Shown here piece by piece: positions 11,074-22,776 of a stretch of 64,000 bases of DNA; position 1 is the stretch's first letter, and the number at the start of each line of letters is the position of its first letter. The notes below the pieces were generated by a model that did no database searches, had not been told where the DNA came from, and saw nothing but the letters and a program-made list of their open reading frames with translations. Where the stretch lies: NCBI GenBank assembly GCA_947683425.1, contig CANTUQ010000043.1, positions 13,093,501 through 13,157,500 of the forward strand. The letters run 5' to 3'. The translations under genes were made by a program, and so were the position numbers. The stretch comes from Excoecaria cochinchinensis. Taxonomy: Eukaryota; Streptophyta; Magnoliopsida; Malpighiales; Euphorbiaceae.

Positions 11074-12219
11074 GGACAACTTTTTTCTTTTAGTGGTGTG
11101 ATGCGCGCGGACCCGACCCATTCCCGAAAACCCGCTTTTAGGGCCCAAGAGGGGTTTGCGTCTTTTGATCTTGGGCAATCAAGAGATATTTTGGACACCA
11201 CGTTCTAATAGAACACTGGAAAGATCATCTAATCGCATGAAGCCTTTAGGCACCTTTGAGGTATTTTGGAGTCGCCACCCAATTTACAAGAAATTGAAAA
11301 AGTTCGTTTAACCTTCGGGGTCTAAACCAGAGAAAAATTCAAAACTTTACTCTTATTAATGCCTTGGTTAATTATAAATGGGTTTTTAATTTTAAATTTG
11401 TATCTCTCTTCTCACACGGTCATGCATGAAAAATAAAGCGCAAATCAAGCACGAGAGAAAGCAGTAAAATAAAGCAAACCACCAAAAAATAAAGGAAACA
11501 TAAAATTGGGACAAAATACAATCCCCCAAATAAAAAAGGTATTAAAATATGGGACAAAAGTACAATCCCCCAAAATAAAATCAAGCCAAAAATAAATAAA
11601 TAAATAAATCAAATGAATAAATATTCATAAATCGGGACATTATTTAGGATAGGAACATTGGTCCCTTCATGTCCAGTTTAGAAAATCGAAAAGTTATTTT
11701 TGGTATACTTGGAAAAATTAGGATGAGTGATCTCATTTTAAGAAAATTAACTCTTCCTTTTAAAGTGAATTTTTATTGGTTGAAATTAGGACATTGGTCA
11801 CATTTTATTAGAAAATTCCAATTTATTAATATAAAATTTTTGTATTTTTTAATTAACGTGCATAAAAATAAATAAACTTATTACAAATTACATAATAAAA
11901 ATAAATGAAAGCAAAATAATAATAATACTCAAAATACTAAAAATGCTAAAAAGATAAATTCCACCAAAATGGTGCCTTCACCAAAATGTTATCTTCAAAC
12001 CTCCAAGGGCTCCCACTTGCCATTGAAAAACCTCACTCATGAAAATAAGTATTGAAATAAAAACACAAATAAAAATGATGTTAGTAATAAAAAATGAATT
12101 TAAACATGTAACATCTAAAAATTGAAGAATAAGTAAAATAATATGTATTATGCATGACAAATCAATTAAATGACATAATAAAAATAAGTAACGTAACATA
12201 TGAACAATTCAACATGCAT

Positions 12220-12321
12220 AAAAATATAAATAATAATAATAATGATAACAATAATAAATAATACTAACAAAAATAAAAATAATAATAGCAATGATAGTAG
12301 TAATAATATATAATAATGATG

Positions 12322-12386
<65 letters not shown>

Positions 12387-12420
12387 CACAATAATGATAA
12401 TAATAAAACAAAAGTAATCA
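12220..12420. repeat. (AAT)n microsatellite in LTR A
   Basis: Imperfect then near-perfect AAT repeats, longest run about 12325-12386. The partner LTR has much shorter runs at 23905-24030 and 24165-24200, so the tract has expanded or contracted since insertion. It generates spurious poly-Asn and poly-Tyr ORFs. Confidence 0.95.
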
Positions 12421-13322
12421 TGATATTAACAATAACAATAATAATAATAGACAATAACAATAAAGAAGATGAACAATCAACAATAAGGAAGATGAACAAT
12501 CAAGCAAGCAAAAATAAAAGAAATAAAAAAAATAAAACATGTTAAACCATGTTAAATAATAATACTAATAATAATAATAATAACATATGAACAAAAGTGA
12601 TGATAATAATAATAAAAATAACAACAAAAGATGAACAATGAAATAAATATACAAGAATACAATAAAATGTGCTAAAATATTAAATCTATGGCTAAATCAC
12701 ATGAACATAAACAAAATAAAATAATAGATCAAAAATCTACATGGTTGCTAATTAATTATAAACAAAAAATTATAACAAAAATTAAATTAAAAATTGAGTT
12801 TAGAATATTTACCCTCAAATTTTGATGTAATGAATGAAGGTAAATGATCAATTTGCTTGTCTTGATTTAAAAAAATAAAATATATAACAAAATTTTATCC
12901 CAAAAATAAATAATTAATTTATTTGTCTTAAGAAAGAATTGTAAAAACAGAAGTAAGAAAATTCACAAGAAAAAAAATTGTTCTTTTTGTCTCAAGAATT
13001 AACTTAAGAAAAAAATTAAAAATACTTGGGGAAATTGTTCTTGAAGAAGAAGAAAAAAATAAGAAGAAAGAAAATAATTTTTTCTTAAGAAAAATCCCCC
13101 CTAATTCTCTTCCAAAAAAATTATTTTATACCCCCTAAAAAATCAGATTTTTGTTGAATTAAATTAAACTAATTTAATTCCCATAATCACAAAAAACTGA
13201 AGTATTTTAAAGGTTTAGAAGACAAATGGTTTTAAAATTAAATTATACAAAAAAAATGAGTAAAAACACTAAAAAAATGCCAAAAAACGCCCAAAGGGCT
13301 GCTGGAGGGGCGACAGGGCCGA

Positions 13323-13355
13323 GCGACACCCGTCGGCGCACCCGACGGGTGTCGC
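13323..13355. other. GC-rich perfect hairpin in LTR A
   Basis: GCGACACCCGTCGG (13323-13336) and its exact reverse complement (13342-13355) are separated by 5 bases. The partner LTR has the equivalent 16-base stem with one wobble at 24918-24954. It sits in a GC island within an AT-rich LTR. Confidence 0.85.
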
Positions 13356-13859
13356 ATCGCACAGCAGCGCGCAGCGCTACGCGAGGCATGCAGGCGAGGT
13401 CACACTGCGTGCGGGCGAAGGATGCCCACGCGCGCTGCCGCAGATCGACACTCGCAAATTTATTTTTTTTTTAAAACACTATAATTTCAAAACTCACTTT
13501 TTTTATCTTAAAATAATTTTTAAAATATTTTTAAAACACATTTTTATTTATTTTTAATAAATCAATTTTGAGAAGCAAATCATTACTTCCAACTTTCATT
13601 TTTGGATAATCTTGATTGGCTAATCCTGATCTAAACTGTCTCGGGAGCCGATGTCTACAGTTGCCCCCAATTTTGGGGACGCTAGTGCATGGTTGCCTAG
13701 GTGAGCTAAAATTCAGAAAAGCAAAGAGACGCATACCTAAGGCTGCCTCCTTCCAGCTACTCCCTGGACAACAATACTGTGATTTGAACCGCAAATGTTA
13801 TCCTTCCAGATCGCACCGAGTGGCTGACAAGGCTATGAAGTGCAAGTGCCATCCTCCAA

Positions 13860-14480
13860 TGGCGATGCGCCAAGTCTGCTCCAGACTTACAAAATGCAAG
13901 AAATGTCCTTCTGGACCTCACCGAGGCTGCTCCAGACTTATAAAGTGCGATGGACTATCCTTAGATGGTGATGTGCTGAGTCTGCTCTAGACTTACAAAA
14001 CGCGAGGTTGTTCTCCTGAATTGGACCGAGTCTGCTCCAGACATACAAAATGAGAGGTGCCATCATCCAATGGTGATGCGTCAAGTCTGCTCTAGACTTA
14101 CAAAATGCAAGAAATGTCGTTCTGGACCTCACCGAGCCTATTCAAGACTTACAAAGTGCGATGGACCATCCTCAGATGGTGATATGCTGAGTCTGCTCCA
14201 GACTTACAAAACGCGAGGTTGTTCTCCTGAACTGCACCGAGTCTGCTCTAGACTTACAAAATGCGAGGTGCCATCATCCAATAGCGATGCACCGAGTCCT
14301 CTCCGGACTTACAAAACGTGGGATTGCTCTTCTAAGCTACACTGAGTCTGCTTCAGACTTACAAAATGCCTTAGTGTCATCCTCAAATGGCGATGCGCCG
14401 AGTTTGCTCTAGACTTACAAAATACAGGAAGTGCTCTCTTGAGCTGCACTGAGTCGCTGACAAGACTACAGAGTGCGGGT
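13860..14480 (-). repeat. Tandem array in the 3' UTR of A (about 53-base unit)
   Basis: The core GTCTGCTCCAGACTTACAAA recurs at about 13874, 13925, 13980, 14029, 14084 and onward to about 14420, roughly 11 degenerate copies. The array lies 200 bases from the 3' LTR. The ORFs crossing it are repeat by-products. 14481-15182 is non-coding 3' UTR; 14920-15150 matches, inverted, 36940-37160 of element I. Confidence 0.85.
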
Positions 14481-15182
14481 GTTGTCCTTAGATAGTGATG
14501 GTTTTCACTTAGACATTTCCTACAAAATTATGTGCACGGAAATATATACAAGAAATTGTGCATGTATGTGTAAAAAGCAAAATGCTTATGCTTGCAAAGG
14601 AATTGTATGACATGATATGTAAATGCTCGCAAAAATGGATAGGCCATGTCTTGGGTGATCAAGGGTCCATTGAGGATACGGCTTGGCTGCTCCACCATGC
14701 CCCCCAAGGATCCAGCAGAGTGATATCTTTGCTTTAGGGACTCTAACCCAAAGCCTTTTCTGAGAGACCTGTCAGGTGTGTATTTTTGCCCCTCGACCAA
14801 TGATCATACGCCCAGGATTCTAACTCCTATCCCTGCATTACACACTATCCGCCTGAAGAGAGATCACCCGAAGTAATGCCGCCTTATTGCTCCAGGCATC
14901 GGAAGTTGTTGTTTTAAAGGTAGTGCGTCCCTTGTCAATTTTCACACTAGCTTTTCTTTGTGTGAAATGCGTCCCTTTAGGGATTTTCACATAACCATTT
15001 GCCTAATTTTTGCCTGGAATGGACCCAACCCAATCCAGTGGCTTTTATTCATTTCATTTTTTTGTAGGGTAGACTGTCTGTTTCCAGGTTTTCACCCTGC
15101 CTTTGGCATAACTTTTGCTTAGAGAGCAAGTCACGGTTTTCATCTCTAACGGCCTTTTTTCTCTTTTTTTTTTTAATTTTTT

Positions 15183-15644
15183 TTGTGCTTCAGGAGGGGC
15201 TATAAGAAAAAGCTGAAGCTACTATCAGGGTCACCCCCTAAGGCAATAAGTAGTTATCCGTTGATGCATTTCCTTCCCCGGCAGCTGTTGTATTCGTCTG
15301 CATCTCTCAACGGAGGTGCTACTAGATTGAGTGAGGCAGTAGATGAGGATATCAGCTTCATGTACCCCTGGTTCCTCCCTCGAATTGTGACTCTGGATGG
15401 TTTTTTAGGATGTGCCCTGTTGTGTGGGATTCATAAAGCTACCTTCTACCTTGTCGCCCGCTATGTTCGACAATTCGGAGGGGTTCAAGATGTTGTGAGG
15501 GATCCTCTATCCTTTCAAGGTGGCATCTTATCTTCGACTTTCACCTCCAAGTACCATGGCCTTTGGACTCAGCTACTTGTGAAGGCTATTATACAACTAA
15601 TCGGAGGTTGCCCCTTTGCTTCTACTAGTGCATACAAGATATGA
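15183..15644 (+). CDS. Antisense ORF in element A, 153 codons, function unknown
   Basis: Uninterrupted ORF on the strand opposite to gag and pol of A, between integrase and the 3' LTR. The start given is the first frame opening; ATGs are available further in. Visible features: a hydrophobic stretch WFLPRIVTLDGFLGCALLCG, then HKATFYLVARYVRQFGGVQDV, where RQFGG.Q loosely resembles a signature of the plant mobile domain (aminotransferase-like) family. Tat-lineage elements of other plants are known to carry antisense ORFs at this place. Assignment is weak: no alignment could be made here, and the homologous region is absent from I and K. The only stop-free frame of its length in the decayed interior of A. 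Confidence 0.35.
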   Translation: MCFRRGYKKKLKLLSGSPPKAISSYPLMHFLPRQLLYSSASLNGGATRLSEAVDEDISFMYPWFLPRIVTLDGFLGCALLCGIHKATFYLVARYVRQFGGVQDVVRDPLSFQGGILSSTFTSKYHGLWTQLLVKAIIQLIGGCPFASTSAYKI

Positions 15645-16099
15645 GTACCCAGTCCAGCGGTTGATAATAGGACCCATCGGCTTAAGTGCCTGGCCAGCAA
15701 GAGCAAAGTATAGTTATTTAGATTAGATGCATTCAATAATGAATGATGCTTTTCCTTTTATAAAAGAACTAGAAGATAATGAACACATAAGTCTAATTGC
15801 CTTTGTTTCATATCTTTCTTGCAAAATTGTGTACATTTCAGTATGATTTCTCTATACATGATCATTATCTAACATAGATTCAAAATGCAAAACTACATCT
15901 AATCTCAGAATGGATCTTGAAAGCATCAAAACTCTTATTTCCAATCAGCCCTCTCGGGTTTTGTTGATTGGACATTTTCTCTCAAGCCTCTAATTTTTGC
16001 ACAGGATGCCTTTTTTCGATTTTCATCCTGACGAGGCGCCCAATTTTAGCAAGGCAGTCTTTTTTCGATTTTTAACGCGCGGGGTTTTTATTCTCTTCT

Positions 16100-16890
16100 T
16101 TTAATTTTTAGTCTTTAGCCATGGAACCTTTTGCATCTTTTAGTGCTGACTGGTTTTTCATATTTGCTTCCATCACTATCTGTCGGAAACACTGCTCCCT
16201 TAGACAATAACTTCTCAAGAACAAATGGGCCTTCCTACATTGGTCTGAATTTGCCTCATTTGTCTAGAACATTCGAACTCATTTGCTTAAAGATTAAATC
16301 TTCCTCTTTCAATAGGTGCTTTCTGACTTCCTTCCCCAATGATCGAATAGAGTGTTTTTTGATAGATCTGATTGTGATAGTAATCCCATGATCTATCCTC
16401 ATCTGACGTGTTTAACTGCTGCAGCCGTTGCCGCGCCCAGTCGGCTTCCATGACTGTCCTTAAATATTTGAGCTCTACTTCGACCGACCGTACTGATTTT
16501 GCCCCATGTATCGAAGAATAAAAGGTGACTCCTGTAGAGGTTCTAACGGCAGTTCTCTAGCCCTAAAGTGCAAAAGGCCATTTCTCTACCCAATTATTGT
16601 AGTTTCGAACCATCTTGACCAAGATATTCTTGTTAGCAGCCTCTCATGCCCTATTGGTTTGAGGGAAATACAGAGAGGACTTGTGGTCTTTAATGCCATA
16701 CCTCTGGAGCAACTCCCTAGCCTTAGCCATAAATTGCCCTTCCGTCCTTGGATATAACGTGGTGAGGGAGACCATATCGACAAATTGGATTCCTTTCGAT
16801 GAACTTGTCCGCAGGAGGCCGTAGGGCGCACCTCCCCTATGATGTCTATTCCCAAGCTCAAGCAATCCGCATCCATTGTAAGTCAATAGA
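16100..16890 (-). pseudogene. A integrase remnant
   Basis: Minus-strand translation gives ELGIDIIGEV near 16860, FVDMVSLTTLYPRTEGQFMAKARELL, YFPQTNRA, then ALWGYRTAVRTSTG and AEWAQQR-like segments down to the C-terminal SDGSKYEKPV near 16150. These line up with the K integrase at 49752-50285. The catalytic core is fragmentary and in several frames. It is Tat-type, without a chromodomain. 15645-16100 upstream holds only UTR sequence. Confidence 0.75.
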
Positions 16891-16899
16891 ACCCTTTTG

Positions 16900-17210
16900 G
16901 TCCTTTTCGAAAGTCAAGAAGAATGGCAAAGTACGGGTATGTGTATATCAACGGGATTTGAACAAAACTTGCCCCCAGGATTACTTTCCTATGCCCCCAT
17001 ATCAACATTTTTTAGTCGGATCTAAATATTGATTCTTTTCCTTCCTTTTTTTTTTATTTTTTTCGCATTATTTTTCTTCTTTTCTCTTTTTTTTTTTGTT
17101 TTTTGTTTTTGTTTTTGTTTTTTTTACAGGCTTTGTTCAAATCCTGATAGTTTACACATACACACACTTCTCTTCCTAACTATTGGGCACAACGTAGATC
17201 AACCCAGTTG
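16900..17210. pseudogene. A reverse transcriptase remnants in inverted arrangement
   Basis: Plus strand 16905-17010 reads KKNGKVRVCVYQRDLNKTC and DYFPMPPY, the RT entry motif. About 130 bases on, the minus strand at 17135-17205 reads the same motif again (VCVNYQDLNKAC). Between them is a T-rich low-complexity tract (17030-17130). Element A is minus-strand, so the plus copy is inverted. The rest of RT and both RNase H domains are absent. Confidence 0.65.
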
Positions 17211-18289
17211 AGTGTTATGCTTCAATAAGAAATTTGGCCCTGTTTCTGCTTATCGATCTCTCCTTTTAACCTTTTCTGCCCCTTCCGGCTTAAGTCTTCT
17301 GAGCTTCTGCGTGACTATTACATGATCGTAATATGCTGGCATAGTGTGTTCAGCGACTTTGCGATCATCTCCCGGCGTGTCTTCGTAGGTCTAGGCAAAG
17401 ACTTTTTCACACTTTTTTTTTTATTCTCTCAAATTTTATTCTCTCTTTAAGAGTTACATATGCTATCAAGATTTCCTTTGGGTTCTCCAAAGTCTATGAG
17501 ATTAAATAAAATGGCATCAGTTGAATCAATGTCAAATATGAATGAGTCGTGATCATGATTAGCACAGTAAAATCATGAGAGATATCACACAAATAAGCAA
17601 AAACCATTCATTTCATTTAATAAAAACTAGAATTAAAATGTCATTATCAACTAGTTTCAAAACAAAAAGAAAATCTAAATAGCTATCTTCTTTCCATATT
17701 CGCTAGCACAGGTGTTATAGTCGATGGTCCATTATCACACACGAGAACCGTCTTCCCCACCTCTCAGCTCCTCATCAATGAGGCCTTGAACAAGCTTCTT
17801 CAGAGTTCGGCACCCATCAGTCTCATGCCCAGTATGCTGATGGTAGGCACAATACTGATCCACTCAATGGCTAGGACACCCTTGGCTCTTGGCGGGTTTC
17901 ACAGGCTTCGGCTGTAACTTCCCCTTGTTAATGAAATGAAAGAGATGCTAAGATAAAGGCTTATCCCAGATGGTATAGCAGCCTTGAGTAGTTCCAATGG
18001 TTAAAATCTTGGCGGCTCCAATGTCTCTTGCGCTGTCATCATCAAGACTCGAGTTCCCATGATTACCTCCTCCCATGCCATTGCTCCTTCCTTCAAGGAT
18101 TACCAGCTGCTCATTATTAATGGAATCCTAGATAGCTGGTGTGCTGATGATGATTTAGTTGCCTCTGACCTCTAGTTGGCCTGGCTGAACCTGGTCGCGA
18201 GTTCCCCTCTAACGCTTAAGGTAAAGATATGCCTATACCGAGACCACACTTCTGGGATGTTCTAATCGCTGATACTCCTTCCATACACC
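17211..18289 (-). pseudogene. A pol linker and gag C-terminal remnants
   Basis: 17230-17560 matches the linker between protease and RT of K (52700-52950), including the segment around 17390-17460. The protease itself is missing. From 17760 the minus strand reads the Tat-type gag knuckle QYCAYHQHTGHETDGC and RTLKKLVQGLIDEEL, matching I (35220-35320). The gag capsid core between here and solo LTR C is too decayed to follow. Confidence 0.65.
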
Positions 18290-18512
18290 CATGCTGTAAC
18301 ACCCCAAAGTGGCCCTAGAAGAATTACGGAGTTTTGTTCGGAAAAGTAAGTGTTGTGTGCGAGAGTTCTATTGCGAGCGCGACATAACACGCCAGTGGTT
18401 TTCCAACTATAGCTGGTTGTTGTGGATGTGAGCATTCTGTCGCGAGCGCGACAGAACCCTCTCGTGAGATGCTTACACAAGTGGGTTTTAAGAGATCTTG
18501 AGATGTGTATGG

Positions 18513-18595
18513 GACACGTGGCATCGTAGGAGAGTGACACGTGGCGGCATAGGAGATTGACAAGTGGTATTGTAGAAGTGTGACACTTGGCAAGG
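18513..18595 (+). promoter_or_regulatory. G-box/ABRE-like repeats in LTR C
   Basis: GACACGTGGC occurs at 18513-18522 and 18536-18545, followed by two degenerate copies (GACAAGTGG, GACACTTGGC) at about 23-base spacing. ACGTGGC is the known core of the plant ABA-response element. Whether it is active is not known. Confidence 0.6.
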
Positions 18596-20754
18596 GATTT
18601 ATTTGTATGCATAAAGGAGTGTGCCAAGTGTCATTGTAGGGAAGAGACACTTGGTTTGGCTTGGTTTGGCTTGGCTTGGCTTGACTTGGCTTGGCTTAAG
18701 ATATGGATGAATTAAAGGAAATGGTTGGCATTTATGGCTTGTAGGTGAGCATTATGTGAGAAGGTTTGGCTTTATTAGGGTTGGATAAGAGTTGACCGGC
18801 CACTTTCCTTTCTCCCATTTTCAATTTCTGCATTTGGCCTGATAATTCTCCTTTTTATTTTCTTTGCTCTTAGTTACCGTGTCCCTCCTTCTTGCCATTT
18901 CTTTGTTTCTCTTCTTCAATTATTTGCTTTGTTCTATAAGAGAACCACTTGGATTGGTTAAAGAGAGTGTAGAAGGGGCTTGATTAGGTCTCTTCAAAAG
19001 GTAAGCTGGATTTGTTTTCCGATCTGACCTCCTTTTTCTCTTTGTTTTTGATTTAAAGTGAAAAGAGGGTTAACCTAAGTGTTTTGGTCTGGTTTTGCAT
19101 GAGAGTTATGGACAAGGGAAAGGAGAAGTTCGGAATCAATTAGAGAGAAGCAGTTAAGTCACCTAAGGTAGGGATCGAGTGTGATTGTGTTAATTTTGCA
19201 TGTGTTTACATGAAAAATGCTTGAACAAAGACATGTGGAAATAAAGAGATGCTTATTGAGCTTTAATTAGCTCAAGATGTTCATTTTGATTGCTTTCAAT
19301 GCTCATGACATTTGTATATATGTTTATAAGTATGTAACTTGATCATTTGAGTGTGTGTGTTGATGATAGAGTTTGATTTTGTGAAATTCTGTTTATTTTT
19401 CATTTGACCTCTATGAAGAGTTTTTGTCATAAGTATAGTTATATACTTCTAAATTGAGTGATTGTTGAGCCAATAGAACCATGACTTCACTATCATTAAA
19501 AGTCACATAAATGACCTTGAGCAAAATCTTGCTCTAAAACCTTAAAAATTTGCTGAAACCGGAGTGTCTCTGGTTGGGTCGGGTTACAGGAACAGTATAT
19601 CTTATTTAGCTCATATCTGGAGTTTTAGATGTCAAAAAGACCTGAAATTTGTCCCATTTAAACGATAACATCCTACCGAACAATTATTATGAAGACCACT
19701 TTGCCTAAAAATGTGTTCTAGAGGGTAGTTTTAGCGATACAAGTTTAGGGTAAAAAGTAGTCTCGTGAGGCACCAGAAGCGAGCCTCTGTCGCGATCGCG
19801 ACCTCGCGATAGAGCATTGCCTATAAGGCTTTTTCTTCTTCTTTTTGAGCTCCTAGTTGCCGTGGGTCAACCCCTTACCCTTCCCCTTAGCTTATTATGC
19901 ATGTTGAGGGTTAGCAAATGACTATAAAGTAGTTATCAACGGGAAAATGCATTTGAGTTTGTTTAAGATTGGTAATTTAACTAATAAAGTAACAATGTAT
20001 ATGGTATTAAGGATTGCAAATGGTGTGATAAAAATGTATGAACCTATGAGTGCATATATATGATGATGTGATATAAGAGTGCATGCATGAAATTTAAATG
20101 TTACATGCTTTTAGTTGTTGAACATGATTAATAAAGACTGTATATGAATTAAATGCCTTTGAAGTTGATGAGTTGTTTTATTTTGAGCCTAATTACCGTT
20201 ATAGTGGATAGATAAGCATGCTTATAAAGGGCTAGAGTGCAACTGCTAGAGTTGGCCTTAATTGTGCCCAGAGTTTGGAATACCCTGTGTATTCCATAGA
20301 GTTTGAGTTAATTCTCCAAATGTAAGATACTGTAAACAGTATCCAGAGTTACCCGTATCCACCATGTAAGGAATTCAGGCTTGTTTTGTTAAATGTTGTG
20401 TAGTGAACTTGAGATGATTAAAAGTATTATTCTGAATAGATGCTATAGTACATGAGAGTCATGTTTAAGTACATTATAGTTCTGTATATAAGTGTATGAT
20501 TACGTGAGTGTGTTTACATGTATGTGACTACATGATAGCGTATATTTGAATAAATGAGATGTACAAGTTATGGAGTGCATGAATTAGTGAAAGAGTAGAT
20601 GTTACTTATAGGTGAGCTCAGAGTTTTTAATATTTGAGCATGCAACCTATATATGTATAAGAGCTATATGCATGAGCTATTTGATTTTTGTCATGTGAAA
20701 TGTGTGATTTAATTGTGACTTCGTAAAGAAGTCCTTTGCATTATTTTATCCCCA

Positions 20755-20792
20755 CTAAGCGTTATCGCTTAGCACGGATGTTTATTTCCGTG
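20755..20792 (+). promoter_or_regulatory. Conserved double-hairpin module in LTR C
   Basis: CTAAGCGTTATCGCTTAG at 20755-20772, then CACGGA (20773-20778) pairing with TCCGTG (20787-20792), followed at once by AAGGTT. About 340 bases from the LTR end. Confidence 0.7.
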
Positions 20793-21140
20793 AAGGTTTA
20801 CAGGTTCGGATCAGTGAGCGGACATCTGCGGGTCAAGGCCACTAGAAGTTTTATTTTGATCTCCTTTTTTGTAGAAGTTAGAGATAGAGTTTTTACATTT
20901 TGAGTAACATCATTATGTAGATAGAAAGTACAGTGTTTATATGTAAATGCATATGTAAAGTGAAATGAAAACAATTGTAATATGAACATGTATAAAGAGA
21001 AATATGTATATATGTAGTTGATATGAAATACATGTTGGGCCCTAATGTAGTAGTAATTTATTTTGTATGTATATGTATACGTATGTGCCCGCGTGGCGCC
21101 TCTATATTCCTTACCGGGGGTATGGGGGTGTTACACATGC

Positions 21141-21844
21141 AGTCGACCTCCCTATCCTAAGTTCACAGAGACTTCCTTGCGAGTAGCCAGGGAAGTCGCA
21201 CATTTAGCCTTTGAAATTTCTCCTTCGAGGATGTCCATCCTTCTTTTTAGGCCCCATGCCGCTGCCAAAAACCCATTCTCTGAAGCATGCCCTTTGCCTT
21301 TTTGCTCAGATGACGGAGCAACAGGCGACTCTCCTCTAGACTCAGTGGGTGGTATGCATACTTCCTTAGCTGGATCATGCTCTTTTTGGGGCAAGGTAGG
21401 AGCAATAGGCTATTGCCCGGAGGGTGGCATCACGGCAGCTACTAAATTCTCTATAATAGCTATCGTCCAGGCTTCAAACTTTTCAAACCTCCCTTTTATC
21501 TTCTTCCACATTACCTCCTCAACTTTAGGCGGCTTGCCCTTTACTAAGACCAAGTCCTCTTCGAAGAAATCAATGTCAGGATCTACGACCTCTTTGGGCT
21601 CTGGTGCACCCTTGAGCTCAACCATTGGAGGGAGTAAAATCACTGGAGGATCCTCCCTAACCGGATTTGATTTCTCTTATCCTACTATAGGAGTGACTAA
21701 TGGCTGCCTAGTGGGCTGGGTTGTTGTTGTAGTCAAATTCCTCATCATGGCCATTACTCTACTCTCAAATTCCTCTAATCTCCTACTTACTTCTTCAGCA
21801 ATCAAAGCGAGGATCGCTTTCGTCTCTCTTGGAAGATCAGCCAT
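21141..21844 (-). pseudogene. A gag N-terminal region (broken)
   Basis: ATG at 21844 on the minus strand opens MADLPRETKAILALIAEEV followed by a heptad-like RRLEEFESRVMAMMRNL segment; the same N-terminus occurs in K (MANLVQETDE, 55422) and I (MAEETGALTT, 33991). A TAG comes after TPIVG, then the frame continues through an acidic segment (EVVDPDIDFFEED) and a stop at about 21408 to 21152. Solo LTR C interrupts it at 21140. The long plus-strand ORF at 21063-21935 is its antisense shadow. Confidence 0.75.
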
Positions 21845-21992
21845 TCTATTGAAAAAAATGAAAACAAAGTCTCAATGCCCTCTGAGAGTGAATCTGAACC
21901 CCAAATCGATACCCTTTTTGGCAACTCGAAGATAAGTTTTCTGCTCAACCGTTCGCTGGGATCCCTAGACCACTTAGATAAATCTATGATGG

Positions 21993-22020
21993 CTGCAGAA
22001 TACACCTTGTTAGGATGATG
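21993..22020 (-). promoter_or_regulatory. Predicted leader-intron acceptor of A
   Basis: Minus strand reads CATCATCCTAAC, then a short spacer and CTGCAG before CCATCATAGATT. CTAAC fits the plant branch point and CAG the acceptor. The same block occurs in I (33843-33865) and K (55581-55605). A donor-like GGTAAATATT lies at 24430-24421 in the 5' LTR. The leader 21845-22756 is otherwise non-coding. Confidence 0.5.
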
Positions 22021-22756
22021 CATGATTGAAATGCAATGCATGGTCGTGATGATATAGCATAGACAAACACATGCAAGTAGATATATCCTTCCAACCTTAT
22101 TTCTCCCACACACGAGATAGTACAGTCTCTTTCCTAGGTGGGCTTTATCCAAGGGTTAACAGGGAACCCATTAGATGCGTGTAGTGCACGGTGGAAATCC
22201 GACAGCATAACATCTCTTGCCTAATGTACATATGTATGGGTTTTTGGCCATTATGTATTGAAACACTTCAACTAAATTAAGATGGGCCCACCGGGTCATG
22301 AAAGCCTTTGATGAAAGACCATTTAACTTAATTGATTTTGTTCAATATATAATGGCCCACATAGCAAGCACGGGATTACGATACATTTCACCTAGTGAAA
22401 GTATCTATTGCCATTACATGAGCTTTGGCCAAGGGTGATGATACTTTAGGGCTGCCCAAGCATGGTCCCTACCAATGGGTCTAGCTCATCATGAGCATAA
22501 TGATCGATTGGGTTTTTATTTGATATACCATAAGGTACGAGGCTTGGGCTGGTGATTATCCTTAACACTTCCCCACATTGAGTGAACCTAGGGTTGTGCT
22601 CTGGGAATGCACTGGGGTTAAGAAATGGACCAAACTAGCATAATTCTAAGGCTATAGCATGGATGCAATGAAATTTTTTGAAAAAAGAGATAGAATTTTA
22701 ATTTTAAAAACCCAATTATATTATTAACCAAGACAGTTTTGGAGAAAAATTTCAAG

Positions 22757-22775
22757 ATCCCTAGTGGAGTCGCCA
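22757..22775 (-). other. A primer binding site (tRNA-Arg type)
   Basis: Minus strand TGGCGACTCCACTAGGGAT, one base after the 5' LTR. TGGCGACTCC with CTGGGGA is the primer site of Ogre-type elements; compare the better copy in I (33083-33102). Confidence 0.8.
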
Positions 22776-22776
22776 C

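Larger units (their letters stand above)
11097..13659 (-). repeat. A 3' LTR (2563 bases)
   Basis: Pairs with 22777-25223. No gene: the stretch is AT-rich, with an AAT microsatellite (12220-12420), a GC island with a perfect hairpin (13290-13450) and a donor-like GGTAAATATT on the minus strand at about 12809-12818. The polypurine tract (minus strand AAAATTGGGGGCAAC) abuts it at 13661-13675. Confidence 0.92.
18295..21135 (+). mobile_element. C: solo LTR of a chromovirus-like family (2841 bases)
   Basis: Begins TGTAACACCCC and ends GGGGGTGTTACA, with perfect 5-base duplication CATGC at 18290-18294 and 21136-21140. No internal region is present, so LTR-LTR recombination has removed it. It contains G-box-like repeats (18513-18595), TTGGC-type short repeats (18650-18705), TCGCGA palindromes (18359-18460 and 19785-19815) and the double-hairpin module (20755-20792). 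The LTR plan is that of F and D. No gene is seen. The minus-strand ORFs at 18262-18650 cross the palindromes and G-boxes and are not coding. Confidence 0.92.

Noticed and set aside
12166..12545. Poly-Tyr and poly-Asn ORFs
   Set aside because: Translation of the AAT microsatellite; the partner LTR has no equal. The same applies to 29588-29990.
21063..21935. 290-codon plus-strand ORF, the longest frame of the region
   Set aside because: It is antisense to the gag N-terminus of A and begins inside solo LTR C; no family features.
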